Origin: Alistipes sp.
Lineage (GTDB): Bacteria; Bacteroidota; Bacteroidia; Bacteroidales; Rikenellaceae
DNA length: 18,489 nt
Direction: 5' to 3'
Assembly: GCA_020026435.1 (NCBI GenBank)
Contig: JAHHQK010000041.1
Span: 1-18,489, forward strand
The notes beneath the pieces are model-generated. The model had not been told where the DNA came from and did no database searches. It was given only the letters and a program-made list of their open reading frames with translations. Positions 1-6,174 of the stretch are shown in pieces. Position 1 is the first letter of the stretch, and each line of letters opens with the position of its first letter. The position numbers and the translations under genes are program-made.

Positions 1-49
1 CACATGACTGTTAATCATGGGGTCCTAGGTTCAAGTCCTTGTTCAGGCG
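1..49 (+). tRNA. tRNA-Asn (GUU), 5' end outside the window
   Basis: This is the 3' part of a tRNA cut by the window edge. The anticodon stem CATGA (3-7) pairs with TCATG (15-19) around the loop CTGTTAA, which places anticodon GTT at 10-12 and reads Asn codons. The T arm follows, with loop TTCAAGT at 30-36 and one T-T mismatch in its stem. The 3' acceptor strand is 42-48 and the discriminator is G49, as usual for tRNA-Asn. CCA is not encoded. It lies 50 nt upstream of tRNA-Val and no promoter is visible between them, so the two are probably co-transcribed. Confidence 0.85.
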
Positions 50-99
50 CAGATGCGCGAGGGTTGTGAAATCAAGTAACTGTCCCGAGCCATTTTTAG

Positions 100-174
100 G
101 GGAGCTTAGCTCAGCTGGTTCAGAGCGTCTGCCTTACAAGCAGAGGGTCGGGGGTTCGAATCCCTCAGCTCCCA
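100..174 (+). tRNA. tRNA-Val (UAC), copy 1
   Basis: A complete 75-nt cloverleaf without encoded CCA. Acceptor strand GGGAGCT (100-106) pairs with AGCTCCC (167-173) and the discriminator is A174. The anticodon stem TCTGC/GCAGA encloses the loop CTTACAA, giving anticodon TAC at 135-137, which decodes GUA and related Val codons. The T loop TTCGAAT is canonical. It is identical over its whole length to the copy at 889-963. A strong hairpin terminator starts 6 nt after the gene. Confidence 0.97.
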
Positions 175-179
175 CTCAA

Positions 180-213
180 GAGAATGATCTTCAAGGTCGT
201 TCTCTTTTTTTTT
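180..213 (+). terminator. Intrinsic terminator of the tRNA-Asn/tRNA-Val unit
   Basis: GAGAATGATC (180-189) pairs with GGTCGTTCTC (195-204) over 10 bp with two G-U pairs around a TTCAA loop, followed by nine T. The equivalent hairpin after tRNA-Val copy 2 has the same loop, and its stem substitutions keep pairing. Confidence 0.93.
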
Positions 214-828
214 GTTTATACTCCATCCCTTTATCCTTTGGGGTTTTGCAACTTGAGGGGCCTTTCTATCCTTCTACCCTTTCGGGGCCGGGCTGAATGT
301 CCGCTTTTTCTGTTGTTTTTGCTGGGTGATATGTTTTGTGGCGGCTTTGGGGGCTGGGCTGGGAAATTTGTGCCTTGTGAGGCCGGTGTCTTGGGGCTTT
401 GCATATCGCGCAAAAGATTCCTACACCCGGGCGGATGAACCCGGTTGCGGTCCTGTCTTGGAAATTTGCTGCTGATCTTTTTATTCGGACCGGGGATGTC
501 CTACATTTGCTGGGGCGGGTTTGCGTCAAAAAATTTGAAGGGATTCGTGAACGGTTCCTATCCGATCGGAGAATTGCCTCCGGAAAATTCTGTCGGGAAG
601 GCCGCGGCGGGGATGGACGAAAAGTATGGGGAATGACGAAACGGCCGATCTGAAGTGTCGGGGTAATGGCGGAACGGGCAGGAGTGATCCGCGATTTTGG
701 GCAGGGCGGATTTGGCAGCCAGAGTAAGTTCTGAGGCTTCGAGATGGAGTTGTCCTGTTGGGATAATCCCCGAAAAAGGGACGAAAACAAGAAAAATTAT
801 ATGAAAATTGAAAAAAACGGTTCGAAAA
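205..828. other. Non-coding stretch between the two tRNA-Val genes
   Basis: No convincing gene is seen. Up to about 404 it is the diverged duplication tail. From about 405 to 780 it is GC-rich, with short frames in several phases that have no recognisable family, no promoter and no conserved motif. From about 785 it turns A/T-rich and leads into the promoter of tRNA-Val copy 2. Confidence 0.6.
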
Positions 829-859
829 TTTGCAGTTTGAAAAATTTTGCCTACTTTTG
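829..859 (+). promoter_or_regulatory. Bacteroidota-type promoter of tRNA-Val copy 2
   Basis: A -33 box TTTG (829-832) is separated by 19 nt from a -7 box TACTTTTG (852-859), a full match to TTTG-N19-21-TAnnTTTG. The predicted start is a few bases after 859, leaving about 25 nt before the tRNA at 889. Copy 2 therefore has its own promoter. Confidence 0.85.
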
Positions 860-888
860 TCAAACCAATCCGATAATAAATGGATGAC

Positions 889-963
889 GGGAGCTTAGCT
901 CAGCTGGTTCAGAGCGTCTGCCTTACAAGCAGAGGGTCGGGGGTTCGAATCCCTCAGCTCCCA
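889..963 (+). tRNA. tRNA-Val (UAC), copy 2
   Basis: A 75-nt cloverleaf identical to the gene at 100-174: acceptor GGGAGCT/AGCTCCC, anticodon loop CTTACAA with anticodon TAC, and discriminator A963 with no encoded CCA. It has its own consensus promoter at 829-859 and its own terminator at 969-1000, so it is a monocistronic transcription unit, unlike copy 1, which probably follows tRNA-Asn in one transcript. Confidence 0.97.
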
Positions 964-968
964 CTCAA

Positions 969-1000
969 GAGAACGATCTTCAAGGTTGTTCTCTTTTTTT
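969..1000 (+). terminator. Intrinsic terminator of tRNA-Val copy 2
   Basis: GAGAACGATC (969-978) pairs with GGTTGTTCTC (984-993) around the loop TTCAA, followed by seven T. Compared with the copy at 180-213 a T-G pair has become C-G and a G-C pair has become G-T, so pairing survived sequence change. Confidence 0.93.
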
Positions 1001-1357
1001 GTTTACCCCCCCCCTTTTACCTTTGGGGGCCTTGAATCCTGGGGGGATGTATCCTTTCTATTTTTCGGGGCTGAATGCCCGCTTTCCCCTGTTGTCTTTC
1101 AGTCTGATATGGTCGGTGCGGATTTGGGGCCGCGGCTGAGGAATCTTACGTTTTGGGGGCTTTGCATCCAGGGTTAGGCTCTTCCTCCGTTTGGAGAGGG
1201 GATGTCCCGCAAGTATTTGGCGGGGTGATCCGGGTGGAAAAGGTGGCGGAGACGGGAAAAACTCGGTCGGAAGGTGGTGGAGGGGAGCTGCGGGCGCAAG
1301 GCGGGTGTTGGCATATAAATTGCACCTCGGGGAGGTGTAATCAAAAATTGTGTTTTC
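1001..1357. other. Non-coding stretch before the DUF308 gene
   Basis: It consists of the duplication tail up to 1167, then a GC-rich, G/A-biased segment to about 1310 with no credible gene. A hairpin follows at 1320-1340. I could not identify a good TAnnTTTG promoter for the gene at 1358; only the weak TATAAATTG (1314-1322) is present. Confidence 0.55.
1320..1340 (+). promoter_or_regulatory. Hairpin in the probable leader of the DUF308 gene
   Basis: TTGCACCTC (1320-1328) pairs with GAGGTGTAA (1332-1340) over 9 bp with one G-U pair and the 3-nt loop GGG. It ends 17 nt before the start codon. The GGAGG inside it is too far from the ATG to be an ordinary ribosome binding site and would be masked by pairing. 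There is no T tract, so it is not a terminator. Its role is unknown. Confidence 0.4.
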
Positions 1358-1939
1358 ATGGCTCGTATATCTACATTGATCGAAAATTCCAAGCAGGCGA
1401 TGCGCTATTGGTGGTTGCTGCTGCTGGCGGGAATCCTGCTGCTGGCGATGGCGACGTTCATCTTCATCTACCCGCGGCAGAGCTATTTGGAGATGGCCGT
1501 TCTGTTCGGATGGCTGATGCTGCTACTCGGCCTGGGCGAGGTGGTGCTGGCTACCTCCAACAAGAATTTCATCACGGGACGTGGATGGCTGTTGGTCGAG
1601 GGCATCATCGAGGTCGTGCTGGGTGTGATCCTCATCTTCAACCGCACCCTCTCGGAGGAGGCCATGCCCATCTACCTGGGGTTCTGGCTTATGTTCCGCG
1701 GATTTTCGGCCGTGGGACTGGCCGGCGACATGAAGGCGCTGGATATCCCCGGCATGGCCTGGACGATGTTCTGCGGACTGATGCTGTTGTTTTTTGCCAT
1801 CTGCGTGCTCTTCCAGCCGCTGGTCATCGGCACGGTGGCCGTGGTGATGTGGGTGGGGTTGTCGCTCTTATTTGCGGGCATCACCTCTTGCACGTTCGCC
1901 TGGCAGTTTCGTCGTCTGCATATCGCGCTGAAGGATTAG
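1358..1939 (+). CDS. DUF308/HdeD-type integral membrane protein
   Basis: A 193-residue, very hydrophobic protein. About six membrane segments are visible, near residues 17-38, 45-64, 74-95, 102-121, 130-150 and 155-178, with a short basic N-terminus and a basic C-terminal tail. Repeated short helices rich in Gly, Leu and Met, with a GWLxLxxGxxE-like turn after segment 2 and GxWLLVEGIIEVVLG in segment 3, match the HdeD/DUF308 family, whose E. coli founder is linked to acid resistance. The molecular function of the family is not settled, so only the class is assigned. The ATG at 1358 is the first in frame before segment 1 and follows a T/A-rich leader without a Shine-Dalgarno sequence. It appears monocistronic, with a terminator at 1974-2006 shared with the convergent peptidase gene. 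Confidence 0.85.
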   Translation: MARISTLIENSKQAMRYWWLLLLAGILLLAMATFIFIYPRQSYLEMAVLFGWLMLLLGLGEVVLATSNKNFITGRGWLLVEGIIEVVLGVILIFNRTLSEEAMPIYLGFWLMFRGFSAVGLAGDMKALDIPGMAWTMFCGLMLLFFAICVLFQPLVIGTVAVVMWVGLSLLFAGITSCTFAWQFRRLHIALKD

Positions 1940-1973
1940 ACGAGGGGTTGTCCCCTGTGGGGACGATTCCGAA

Positions 1974-2006
1974 AAAAGCCGTTTGCCGGGGAGGCAGACG
2001 GCTTTT
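1974..2006. terminator. Bidirectional terminator between convergent genes
   Basis: GCCGTTTGCC (1978-1987) pairs with GGCAGACGGC (1993-2002) around a GGGGA loop, flanked by AAAA on the left and TTTT on the right. It can serve the DUF308 gene on the plus strand and the M15 peptidase on the minus strand, where the A run reads as a U tract. A smaller hairpin, GTCCCC/GGGGAC at 1950-1964, precedes it. Confidence 0.9.
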
Positions 2007-2088
2007 CTGTGTATGGAAGGGAGGAGTGACGGCGTGGAGTTCGGTCCGAATCTTGATCCGAGGGGGTGGTCCGATCCCCTGCCGTGGG

Positions 2089-2568
2089 TTAGCGCATCGG
2101 GAGGTAACGGCCGCGGATCATCGAGAGCTTCTGTCGGCGTTGTTCGCCCGCCCGGTTGCGAAATCCGAGGTGGATCCAGCGGGGTGTGCCCTCCGAATCC
2201 TCGTTCTCGGAGATGAGTTGGTCGAAATCGCGGTCGGAGAGCCAGGTCCGGCAGAAGGATTTGAAGCGGGATAGTTCACCATTGGCGGGCACAAGGTCAA
2301 CGGCCAGTCCCAGGCAATGGGCCGAGGTGGGGGATCCGCCCATGGCGCGGTTGAGCTGTGGTGAGCGGTAGCCCGAGGTGACATTCAGAGCCGGGATGCC
2401 GAGCCCTTGGCGTTGGCAGAGGCGCCCCCACTCCTCGCGCAAGGGATCGAGCAGTGCGGTGACGAATTCTTCGAGCCGTGCCGCCGAGGTCGGATCGAGT
2501 CGGTTGTCGATATGGCGGCTTTGAGCCGTCGCGGAGCGGGTAAGCTCCAAGAGAGTGAAATATTTCAT
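2089..2568 (-). CDS. M15-type (D-Ala-D-Ala carboxypeptidase-like) zinc peptidase
   Basis: 159 residues. The centre and C-terminal half match the peptidase M15_3 fold found in small D-Ala-D-Ala peptidases and phage endolysins. SGYRSP at 65-70 is the substrate-side motif. SxHxxGxAxD at 82-91 supplies zinc ligands His84 and Asp91. WIHLGF at 131-136 supplies the third ligand, His133, and Glu121 (LISEN) is a plausible catalytic base. The expected role is cleavage of peptidoglycan stem peptides. The N-terminus has no signal peptide or membrane segment, so export is unexplained; enzymes like this are often encoded next to phage or secretion genes, but none are near. The start at 2568 fits the family length. 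It is probably a single-gene unit ending at the 1974-2006 terminator. The family call is firm; the substrate is inferred. Confidence 0.87.
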   Translation of the reverse strand: MKYFTLLELTRSATAQSRHIDNRLDPTSAARLEEFVTALLDPLREEWGRLCQRQGLGIPALNVTSGYRSPQLNRAMGGSPTSAHCLGLAVDLVPANGELSRFKSFCRTWLSDRDFDQLISENEDSEGTPRWIHLGFRNRAGEQRRQKLSMIRGRYLPMR

Positions 2569-3049
2569 AATGTGTTGATTTTTTAAGTTGAATACTTCTG
2601 TCGTTCTGTGCGGAGGCAGGGCACGGAAATGCGCCGAGAGAGATTTGGCGGGCTGGAAAATTGAAGCGAACAGGTCTCGGGCTGAGCAAAAGAGAGGGGC
2701 GTAAATTTCGGGTGAGGGGGCGGAATCTTTGGAGGGAGGAGGGGCTCCCGCGTCAGAGGCGATGAGTGAGGGTGAAAAATCGGGCGGGTCTGCAAAGTTC
2801 GGATGGAAAGGGCGGGAAATCTTCGGTGTGGCTGCAAATCATTGGCCGAAGGGGCGGATTCCGGAGCAGGAGGAAAGAATCCCTGCCGGCCTTAAATATT
2901 TGGTGCGAAGGCGGAAAAAGGGGGCAAAAGCAAGGCCGCGAGGGGGACGGGGTGCACGGAAAAATGTGGCGGAGGGGGAGAATGCCGAAGGGGGGCTTCC
3001 GAAGAATCGGTATTGATGACGGAGGAGGATGTTCCCGTGTGGGCGGGAG
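2569..3049. other. Long non-coding, G/A-biased intergenic stretch
   Basis: About 480 nt between the peptidase start and the hpf terminator. The plus strand is visibly rich in G and A (runs such as GGAGGGAGGAGGGG) from about 2630 to 3055. Short frames occur on both strands but have low-complexity Arg/Gly/Pro/Ser-rich translations, overlap each other and show no family match, so I reject them as genes. No clear promoter for the peptidase is visible just upstream of 2568. Confidence 0.55.
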
Positions 3050-3085
3050 AAAAAATACCGGCCGCAAAACGGATTCTGCGACCGG
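3050..3085 (-). terminator. Terminator of the xerC-hpf operon
   Basis: On the minus strand CCGGTCGCA pairs with TGCGGCCGG (plus coordinates 3077-3085 and 3058-3066) over 9 bp with one G-U pair. A short spacer and a run of six U (plus-strand A run 3050-3055) follow. It lies 37 nt past the hpf stop codon. Confidence 0.8.
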
Positions 3086-3122
3086 ATTCTCAAGTTGAGT
3101 TGATATGAATAAAGAGAGATTT

Positions 3123-3419
3123 CTATTTCTCGGTTTTACTCTTGAACTTGTCTAACTGGTGTTTCAGAGCATCGATCGTCTCGTCAACCGACTCCTCGAA
3201 GGTCTTGGACTGGTGGGAGGCTACAAGATCCTCACCCGGCATGTGGAGTGTGATGGTGGCTATCTTGTTACCTTTTTCGTGGTCTTTATCGAGCTTGAGG
3301 ATGACTTCGGCACCCGTCGAGCATTCTGCAAAACGATCCAATTTTGCCATCTTGGCATTTACAAATTCGATCAACTTCTTGTCGGCATCGAATTTCACGG
3401 ACTGAATCTGTACGTTCAT
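3123..3419 (-). CDS. hpf: Short ribosome hibernation-promoting factor (HPF/RaiA family)
   Basis: 98 residues, the length of the short HPF/YfiA class without the C-terminal dimerisation domain of long HPF. The pattern is typical: an N-terminal beta strand (NVQIQSVKFDAD), a Leu/Phe helix with FVNAKMAKLDRF, a strand EVILKLDKD, a strand IATITLHMPG, and a charged helix with the family signature SFEESVDxxIDxLxxQLxKxK (here TFEESVDETIDALKHQLDKFK, about residues 73-93). Members bind the 30S decoding region at the A- and P-sites and silence ribosomes in stationary phase or starvation. It starts 23 nt after the xerC stop on the same strand, so it is probably the second gene of that operon and ends at the 3050-3085 terminator. 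The assignment is firm. Confidence 0.95.
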   Translation of the reverse strand: MNVQIQSVKFDADKKLIEFVNAKMAKLDRFAECSTGAEVILKLDKDHEKGNKIATITLHMPGEDLVASHQSKTFEESVDETIDALKHQLDKFKSKTEK

Positions 3420-3442
3420 AGCCTTTAGGTTTTAAAAAGTTA

Positions 3443-4345
3443 TTACTTCCCGCCCTTTTCCCGGGGGTGGGCTTTGTTGTAGATCTCCCTCAGGCGGGCG
3501 ATACTGTTGTGGGTGTAGACCTGGGTGGCCTGCAGCGATGCGTGGCCCAGCAGCTCCTGAATCTCCCTCATATCGGCACCTCCGTCGAGCAGATGCGTTG
3601 CAAAGGTGTGACGCAGTACGTGGGGGCTTTTCTTGCCCTGCACTCCCGCCGCCTCCAGGGTGCGTTGCACGATGCGGTAGACCGTGCTGCGGGAAATACG
3701 TCTTCCTTTGTGTGTTAAAAATAATGCTTTTTCTTGCGAATTGCAAATATTTTGCCGATCAATTAACGTCGTATAGTGTAAAATTTTCTCGCGCACGAAG
3801 TTCAGGATCGGCACCAGGCGTTCCTTGTCGCCCTTGCCGCAGACCTTCAGCGAGGTGTAGTCGTGGGAGAAGTCCCCGCGGTCGATCGAGATCAGCTCCG
3901 AGAGACGCAGCCCGCAGGTGTAGAGCATGAGGATGATCAGCGAGTCGCGCTCCCGTTCGACGTCCTGTTGCGAGACGTCGCACTCGTCGACCAGCTCCGT
4001 CATGCGGCTCACGGGGACGAAGGCCGGCAGACGGTGGGCCGTGCGCAGGGAGGGGATCTGCTGGAAGAGATCCTTGTGGATCACACCCTCGCGGAGCAGC
4101 CAATGGAAGAAGGCCCTCAGCGAGGAGAGCTCCCGGTTCATGGACTGGGGGCTGAGGTGGTCGTGTTCGGTGCGGAAGATGATCCGGCGGCGGATCTGCT
4201 CGGCGGTGACGGCCGCGGGGTCGAATTCCTCGGGCGTGAGGCCGAGCCAGGCGACAAAGCCCAGGATGTCGCGGCGGTAATTGCGGACGGTCAGCGGCGA
4301 ATAGCGGCGCTCGGCCTCCAGATAACTGATGAAGCGCGTTAGCAT
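3443..4345 (-). CDS. xerC: Tyrosine recombinase, XerC/XerD type
   Basis: 300 residues, the usual length for chromosome-dimer-resolving Xer recombinases. The N-terminal SAM-like core-binding domain (about 1-85) contains the typical TVRNYRRDILGF and SSLRAFFHWL helices. The C-terminal catalytic domain has all active-site residues: Arg147 (CGLRLSE), Lys171 (GKGDKER), His242 and Arg245 (HVLRHTFAT), His268 (LLGHASLQATQ) and nucleophile Tyr277 (VYTH). The ATG at 4345 is chosen because the same frame runs on upstream only antisense to the flavin reductase gene. A TATATTTG -7 box lies 5 nt before it. Residues about 186-212 are encoded by an unusually A/T-rich patch. No attachment site or excisionase is near, which favours a housekeeping role over an integrase; XerC versus XerD cannot be told from sequence alone. 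Confidence 0.9.
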   Translation of the reverse strand: MLTRFISYLEAERRYSPLTVRNYRRDILGFVAWLGLTPEEFDPAAVTAEQIRRRIIFRTEHDHLSPQSMNRELSSLRAFFHWLLREGVIHKDLFQQIPSLRTAHRLPAFVPVSRMTELVDECDVSQQDVERERDSLIILMLYTCGLRLSELISIDRGDFSHDYTSLKVCGKGDKERLVPILNFVREKILHYTTLIDRQNICNSQEKALFLTHKGRRISRSTVYRIVQRTLEAAGVQGKKSPHVLRHTFATHLLDGGADMREIQELLGHASLQATQVYTHNSIARLREIYNKAHPREKGGK

Positions 4346-4350
4346 AGGGA

Positions 4351-4358
4351 CAAATATA
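4351..4358 (-). promoter_or_regulatory. -7 promoter box of the xerC-hpf operon
   Basis: The minus strand reads TATATTTG, a full match to TAnnTTTG, ending 5 nt before the xerC ATG. No TTTG is seen at the proper -33 distance. Transcription from here would begin at or within a few bases of the start codon, i.e. a leaderless or nearly leaderless mRNA. Confidence 0.5.
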
Positions 4359-4371
4359 TGGAAAAAAAGCG

Positions 4372-4379
4372 TACCTTTG
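4372..4379 (+). promoter_or_regulatory. -7 promoter box of the flavin reductase gene
   Basis: TACCTTTG matches TAnnTTTG fully and lies 5 nt upstream of the ATG at 4385. No convincing -33 box is present. If used, it favours the 4385 start over 4358 and implies a nearly leaderless mRNA. If the 4358 start is real, these bases are coding and the match is chance. Confidence 0.45.
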
Positions 4380-4384
4380 TTTCC

Positions 4385-5005
4385 ATGGAAAAAGAATTGA
4401 CCGATAAGACCTTTCAAAAAGAGAGCTGGAAGCCCGGAACGCTGATCTATCCCCTTCCGGCCGTGCTGGTGAGCTGCGGCGGCTGTGAGCAGGAGTACAA
4501 CCTGCTGACGGTGGCCTGGACCGGAACGATATGTACCTCGCCGGCGATGTGCTACATCTCGGTGCGGCCCGAGCGTCATTCCTATGAGATCATCCGCCGC
4601 ACGGGCGAATTCGTCATCAACCTCACGACGCGATCCCTGGCGCGGGCCACCGATTGGTGCGGGGTGAGGTCGGGGCGCGATTTCGACAAGTTTCGCGAGA
4701 TGGGACTCACTCCCCTGCCCTCGGAGCGGATCTCCGCGCCGATCGTGGGCGAGTCGCCCGTCAACATCGAGTGTCGTGTCAAACAGATCATCCCCCTGGG
4801 AACGCACGATATGTTTCTGGCCGAGGTGGTCAACGTGCAGGTCGATTCGTCGCTGATCGATCCCGCGACCGGGAAATTCTGTCTGGAACGGGCCGATCCG
4901 ATCGTCTATTCCCACGGCGAGTACTTCTCCCTGGGCGAGGCCCTGGGGCATTTCGGGTGGTCGGTGCGCAGGGCCCGGCCGAAGAATCCGAAGAAAAGGA
5001 AATAG
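4385..5005 (+). CDS. Flavin reductase family protein (flavoredoxin-like)
   Basis: 206 residues from the ATG at 4385; an in-frame ATG at 4358 would add nine residues. The fold of the flavin_Reduct (PF01613) family is recognisable: LIYPLPAVLVSCGG at the N-terminus, then NLLTVAWTGTICTSPAMCYISVRPERHSYEIIRRTGEFVINL, the FMN-binding core in which Ser/Thr and main chain contact the flavin, followed by CGVRSGRDFDKF and a C-terminal ECRVKQIIPLGTHDMFLAEV strand pair. Family members bind FMN and reduce it or pass electrons from NAD(P)H or another donor; the partner here is unknown. A very basic tail (RRARPKNPKKRK) ends the protein. It is divergent from xerC with only tens of bases between them and ends at a bidirectional terminator. 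The family is firm, the physiological reaction is not. Confidence 0.88.
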   Translation: MEKELTDKTFQKESWKPGTLIYPLPAVLVSCGGCEQEYNLLTVAWTGTICTSPAMCYISVRPERHSYEIIRRTGEFVINLTTRSLARATDWCGVRSGRDFDKFREMGLTPLPSERISAPIVGESPVNIECRVKQIIPLGTHDMFLAEVVNVQVDSSLIDPATGKFCLERADPIVYSHGEYFSLGEALGHFGWSVRRARPKNPKKRK

Positions 5006-5062
5006 ACGGTCGGCAGCAATGGAATAGGCGCCGGTTTGATCCGGCCCACGGAGGGAAAACAT

Positions 5063-5107
5063 AAAAATCCCGCCTGCACTCATCAATGATGAGCAGGCGG
5101 GATTTTT
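5063..5107. terminator. Bidirectional terminator between flavin reductase and ROK kinase
   Basis: AAAAATCCCGCCTGC (5063-5077) pairs with GCAGGCGGGATTTTT (5093-5107). Inside it CTCAT can pair with ATGAG. The A and T runs on the two sides let it work in both directions for the two convergent genes. Confidence 0.93.
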
Positions 5108-5137
5108 ATTGGGGGTACACTACCCTGCCGTGAGGGA

Positions 5138-6142
5138 TCAGTGCTGCTGCGTCTGCCAGATCAGGGCCGAGGCACCGAGAATAGCGGCATTTTTACCCTG
5201 GATACCGCTCGGGAGCAGTTTGACCTTGTTCTTGAAGACGAAGAGCATGTTCTCCTCCATATAGTGCTGCGTAGGCTCGAAGAGCAGTTTGCCGGCCTTG
5301 GACAGTCCGCCGAAGAGGAAGATGGCCTCGGGCGAGGTCACCGTGACGATGTCGGCCAGGGCGCGACCCAGCATCTCGCCCGTAACGCGGAAGGCTTCGA
5401 GGGCTATGGGATCGCCGTTGGCTGCGGCGGCCGAGATCATCGAGGCGTCGAAATCCGAGAAGGCGATGTCGCGCAGGTGGCTCGGGGCGTTCATCGAGGC
5501 CATCAGATCGAAGGCCGTGCGTTTGATACCCGTGGCTGAGACATAGGCTTCGAGACATCCGCGGCGTCCGCATCCGCACTCGCGTCCGTTGGGCTCGACG
5601 ATGACGTGGCCGAACTCTCCGGCAAAGCCGTCGTGGCCGTAGATCATCTCGCCGTTGGCCACGAATCCCGAACCGAGACCCGTACCGAGGGTGATCATGA
5701 TGAAATCCTTCATGCCCTTGGCATTGCCGTAGACCATTTCGCCGATCGTGGCGGCGTTGGCGTCGTTGGTGACGATGGTCTTCAGTCCGTTGAAGTTGTG
5801 CGAGATGTCGTCGGCCAGCTGGAAAATGCGGCGGGCCTCGTCGGGATTGGGATCTTCCGGGCGGAACTTCCACAGGTTGGCCGGGCACTCCACCGTACCC
5901 TTATGTACATTGGCATTGGGGGCACCGATGCCGATACCCGTCAGTTCGTATTCAAACGTAAGGCTGTCGGCCAGGGCGTGCATGGCCTGACACAGATCGC
6001 GCACATAGGTGGGATAATCCTCAAGGAAAGGGTATTTCTTGGTCGAAATGACCGATTCGGCATACAGGTCGCCGTTTTCGTCTACCAAACCAAAGGCTGT
6101 ATTGATTCCTCCGATGTCTACGCCGAGTGCGAGTTTTTTCAT
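5138..6142 (-). CDS. ROK family sugar kinase (probable glucokinase)
   Basis: 334 residues. The N-terminal ATP phosphate loop is LGVDIGGINTAFGLV (Asp9, Gly11, Gly12). NDANAA at 126-131 supplies the catalytic base Asp127. GTGLGSG at 153-159 is the second phosphate motif. GEFGH at 175-179 gives the sugar and zinc ligand His179, and the ROK signature CxCGxxGCLE at 189-198 gives zinc ligands Cys189, Cys191 and Cys196. All catalytic and metal residues are present and no DNA-binding helix-turn-helix precedes the kinase domain, so this is an enzyme rather than a NagC/XylR-type repressor. The likely reaction is ATP-dependent 6-phosphorylation of glucose in the cytoplasm, though N-acetylated hexoses or mannose cannot be excluded. 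It has its own promoter, interleaved with that of the divergent prenyl synthase. Confidence 0.92.
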   Translation of the reverse strand: MKKLALGVDIGGINTAFGLVDENGDLYAESVISTKKYPFLEDYPTYVRDLCQAMHALADSLTFEYELTGIGIGAPNANVHKGTVECPANLWKFRPEDPNPDEARRIFQLADDISHNFNGLKTIVTNDANAATIGEMVYGNAKGMKDFIMITLGTGLGSGFVANGEMIYGHDGFAGEFGHVIVEPNGRECGCGRRGCLEAYVSATGIKRTAFDLMASMNAPSHLRDIAFSDFDASMISAAAANGDPIALEAFRVTGEMLGRALADIVTVTSPEAIFLFGGLSKAGKLLFEPTQHYMEENMLFVFKNKVKLLPSGIQGKNAAILGASALIWQTQQH

Positions 6143-6174
6143 GGTGGTTTTGTTTTTAAGTTAGAAATTTATGT

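Larger units (their letters stand above)
100..404 (+). repeat. Tandem duplication unit 1: tRNA-Val plus diverged non-coding tail
   Basis: The tRNA, its terminator and about 200 nt downstream match the segment at 889-1167. Beyond the terminator, collinear blocks can be recognised in the same order: a CCTTTGGGG block, CTTTCTAT, TTTCGGGGC, GGCTGAATG followed by CCCGC or TCCGC, CTGTTGT, TGATATG, and a final GGGGCTTTGCAT. The tail has many substitutions and indels while the tRNA is identical, which suggests an old duplication with selection or conversion only on the tRNA. No open reading frame is shared by the two tails. Confidence 0.75.
889..1167 (+). repeat. Tandem duplication unit 2: tRNA-Val plus diverged non-coding tail
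   Basis: The counterpart of 100-404. Homology begins at the first tRNA base, since the upstream flanks differ. It runs through the terminator and a diverged tail ending at a GGGGCTTTGCAT block (about 1156-1167). A run of nine C (1006-1014) is found only in this copy. Confidence 0.75.

Noticed and set aside
399..653. Short frames between the tRNA-Val genes
   Set aside because: No promoter, no recognisable motif, and competing overlapping frames in several phases.
1006..1014. Runs of nine C at 1006-1014 and 10545-10553 as phase-variation sites
   Set aside because: Both are in non-coding DNA away from promoter spacers, so slippage there has no evident effect.
1153..2274. A long plus-strand frame overlapping the DUF308 gene
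   Set aside because: It overlaps the DUF308 gene in another phase, crosses the bidirectional terminator and has low-complexity Gly/Arg/His-rich translation; it is a shadow of high-GC coding DNA.
2729..3098. Several short frames in the G/A-biased stretch
   Set aside because: The frames overlap on both strands with low-complexity Arg/Gly/Lys translations; nothing suggests translation.
3443..4345. Recombinase as the integrase of a mobile element
   Set aside because: There is no excisionase, relaxase, phage gene, direct-repeat attachment site or adjacent tRNA; the length and operon with hpf suit a housekeeping Xer protein.
4346..5086. N-terminal extension of the xerC frame to 547 residues
   Set aside because: The extension is antisense to the flavin reductase and crosses its terminator, while the part from 4345 already has the full Xer length and a -7 box just upstream.
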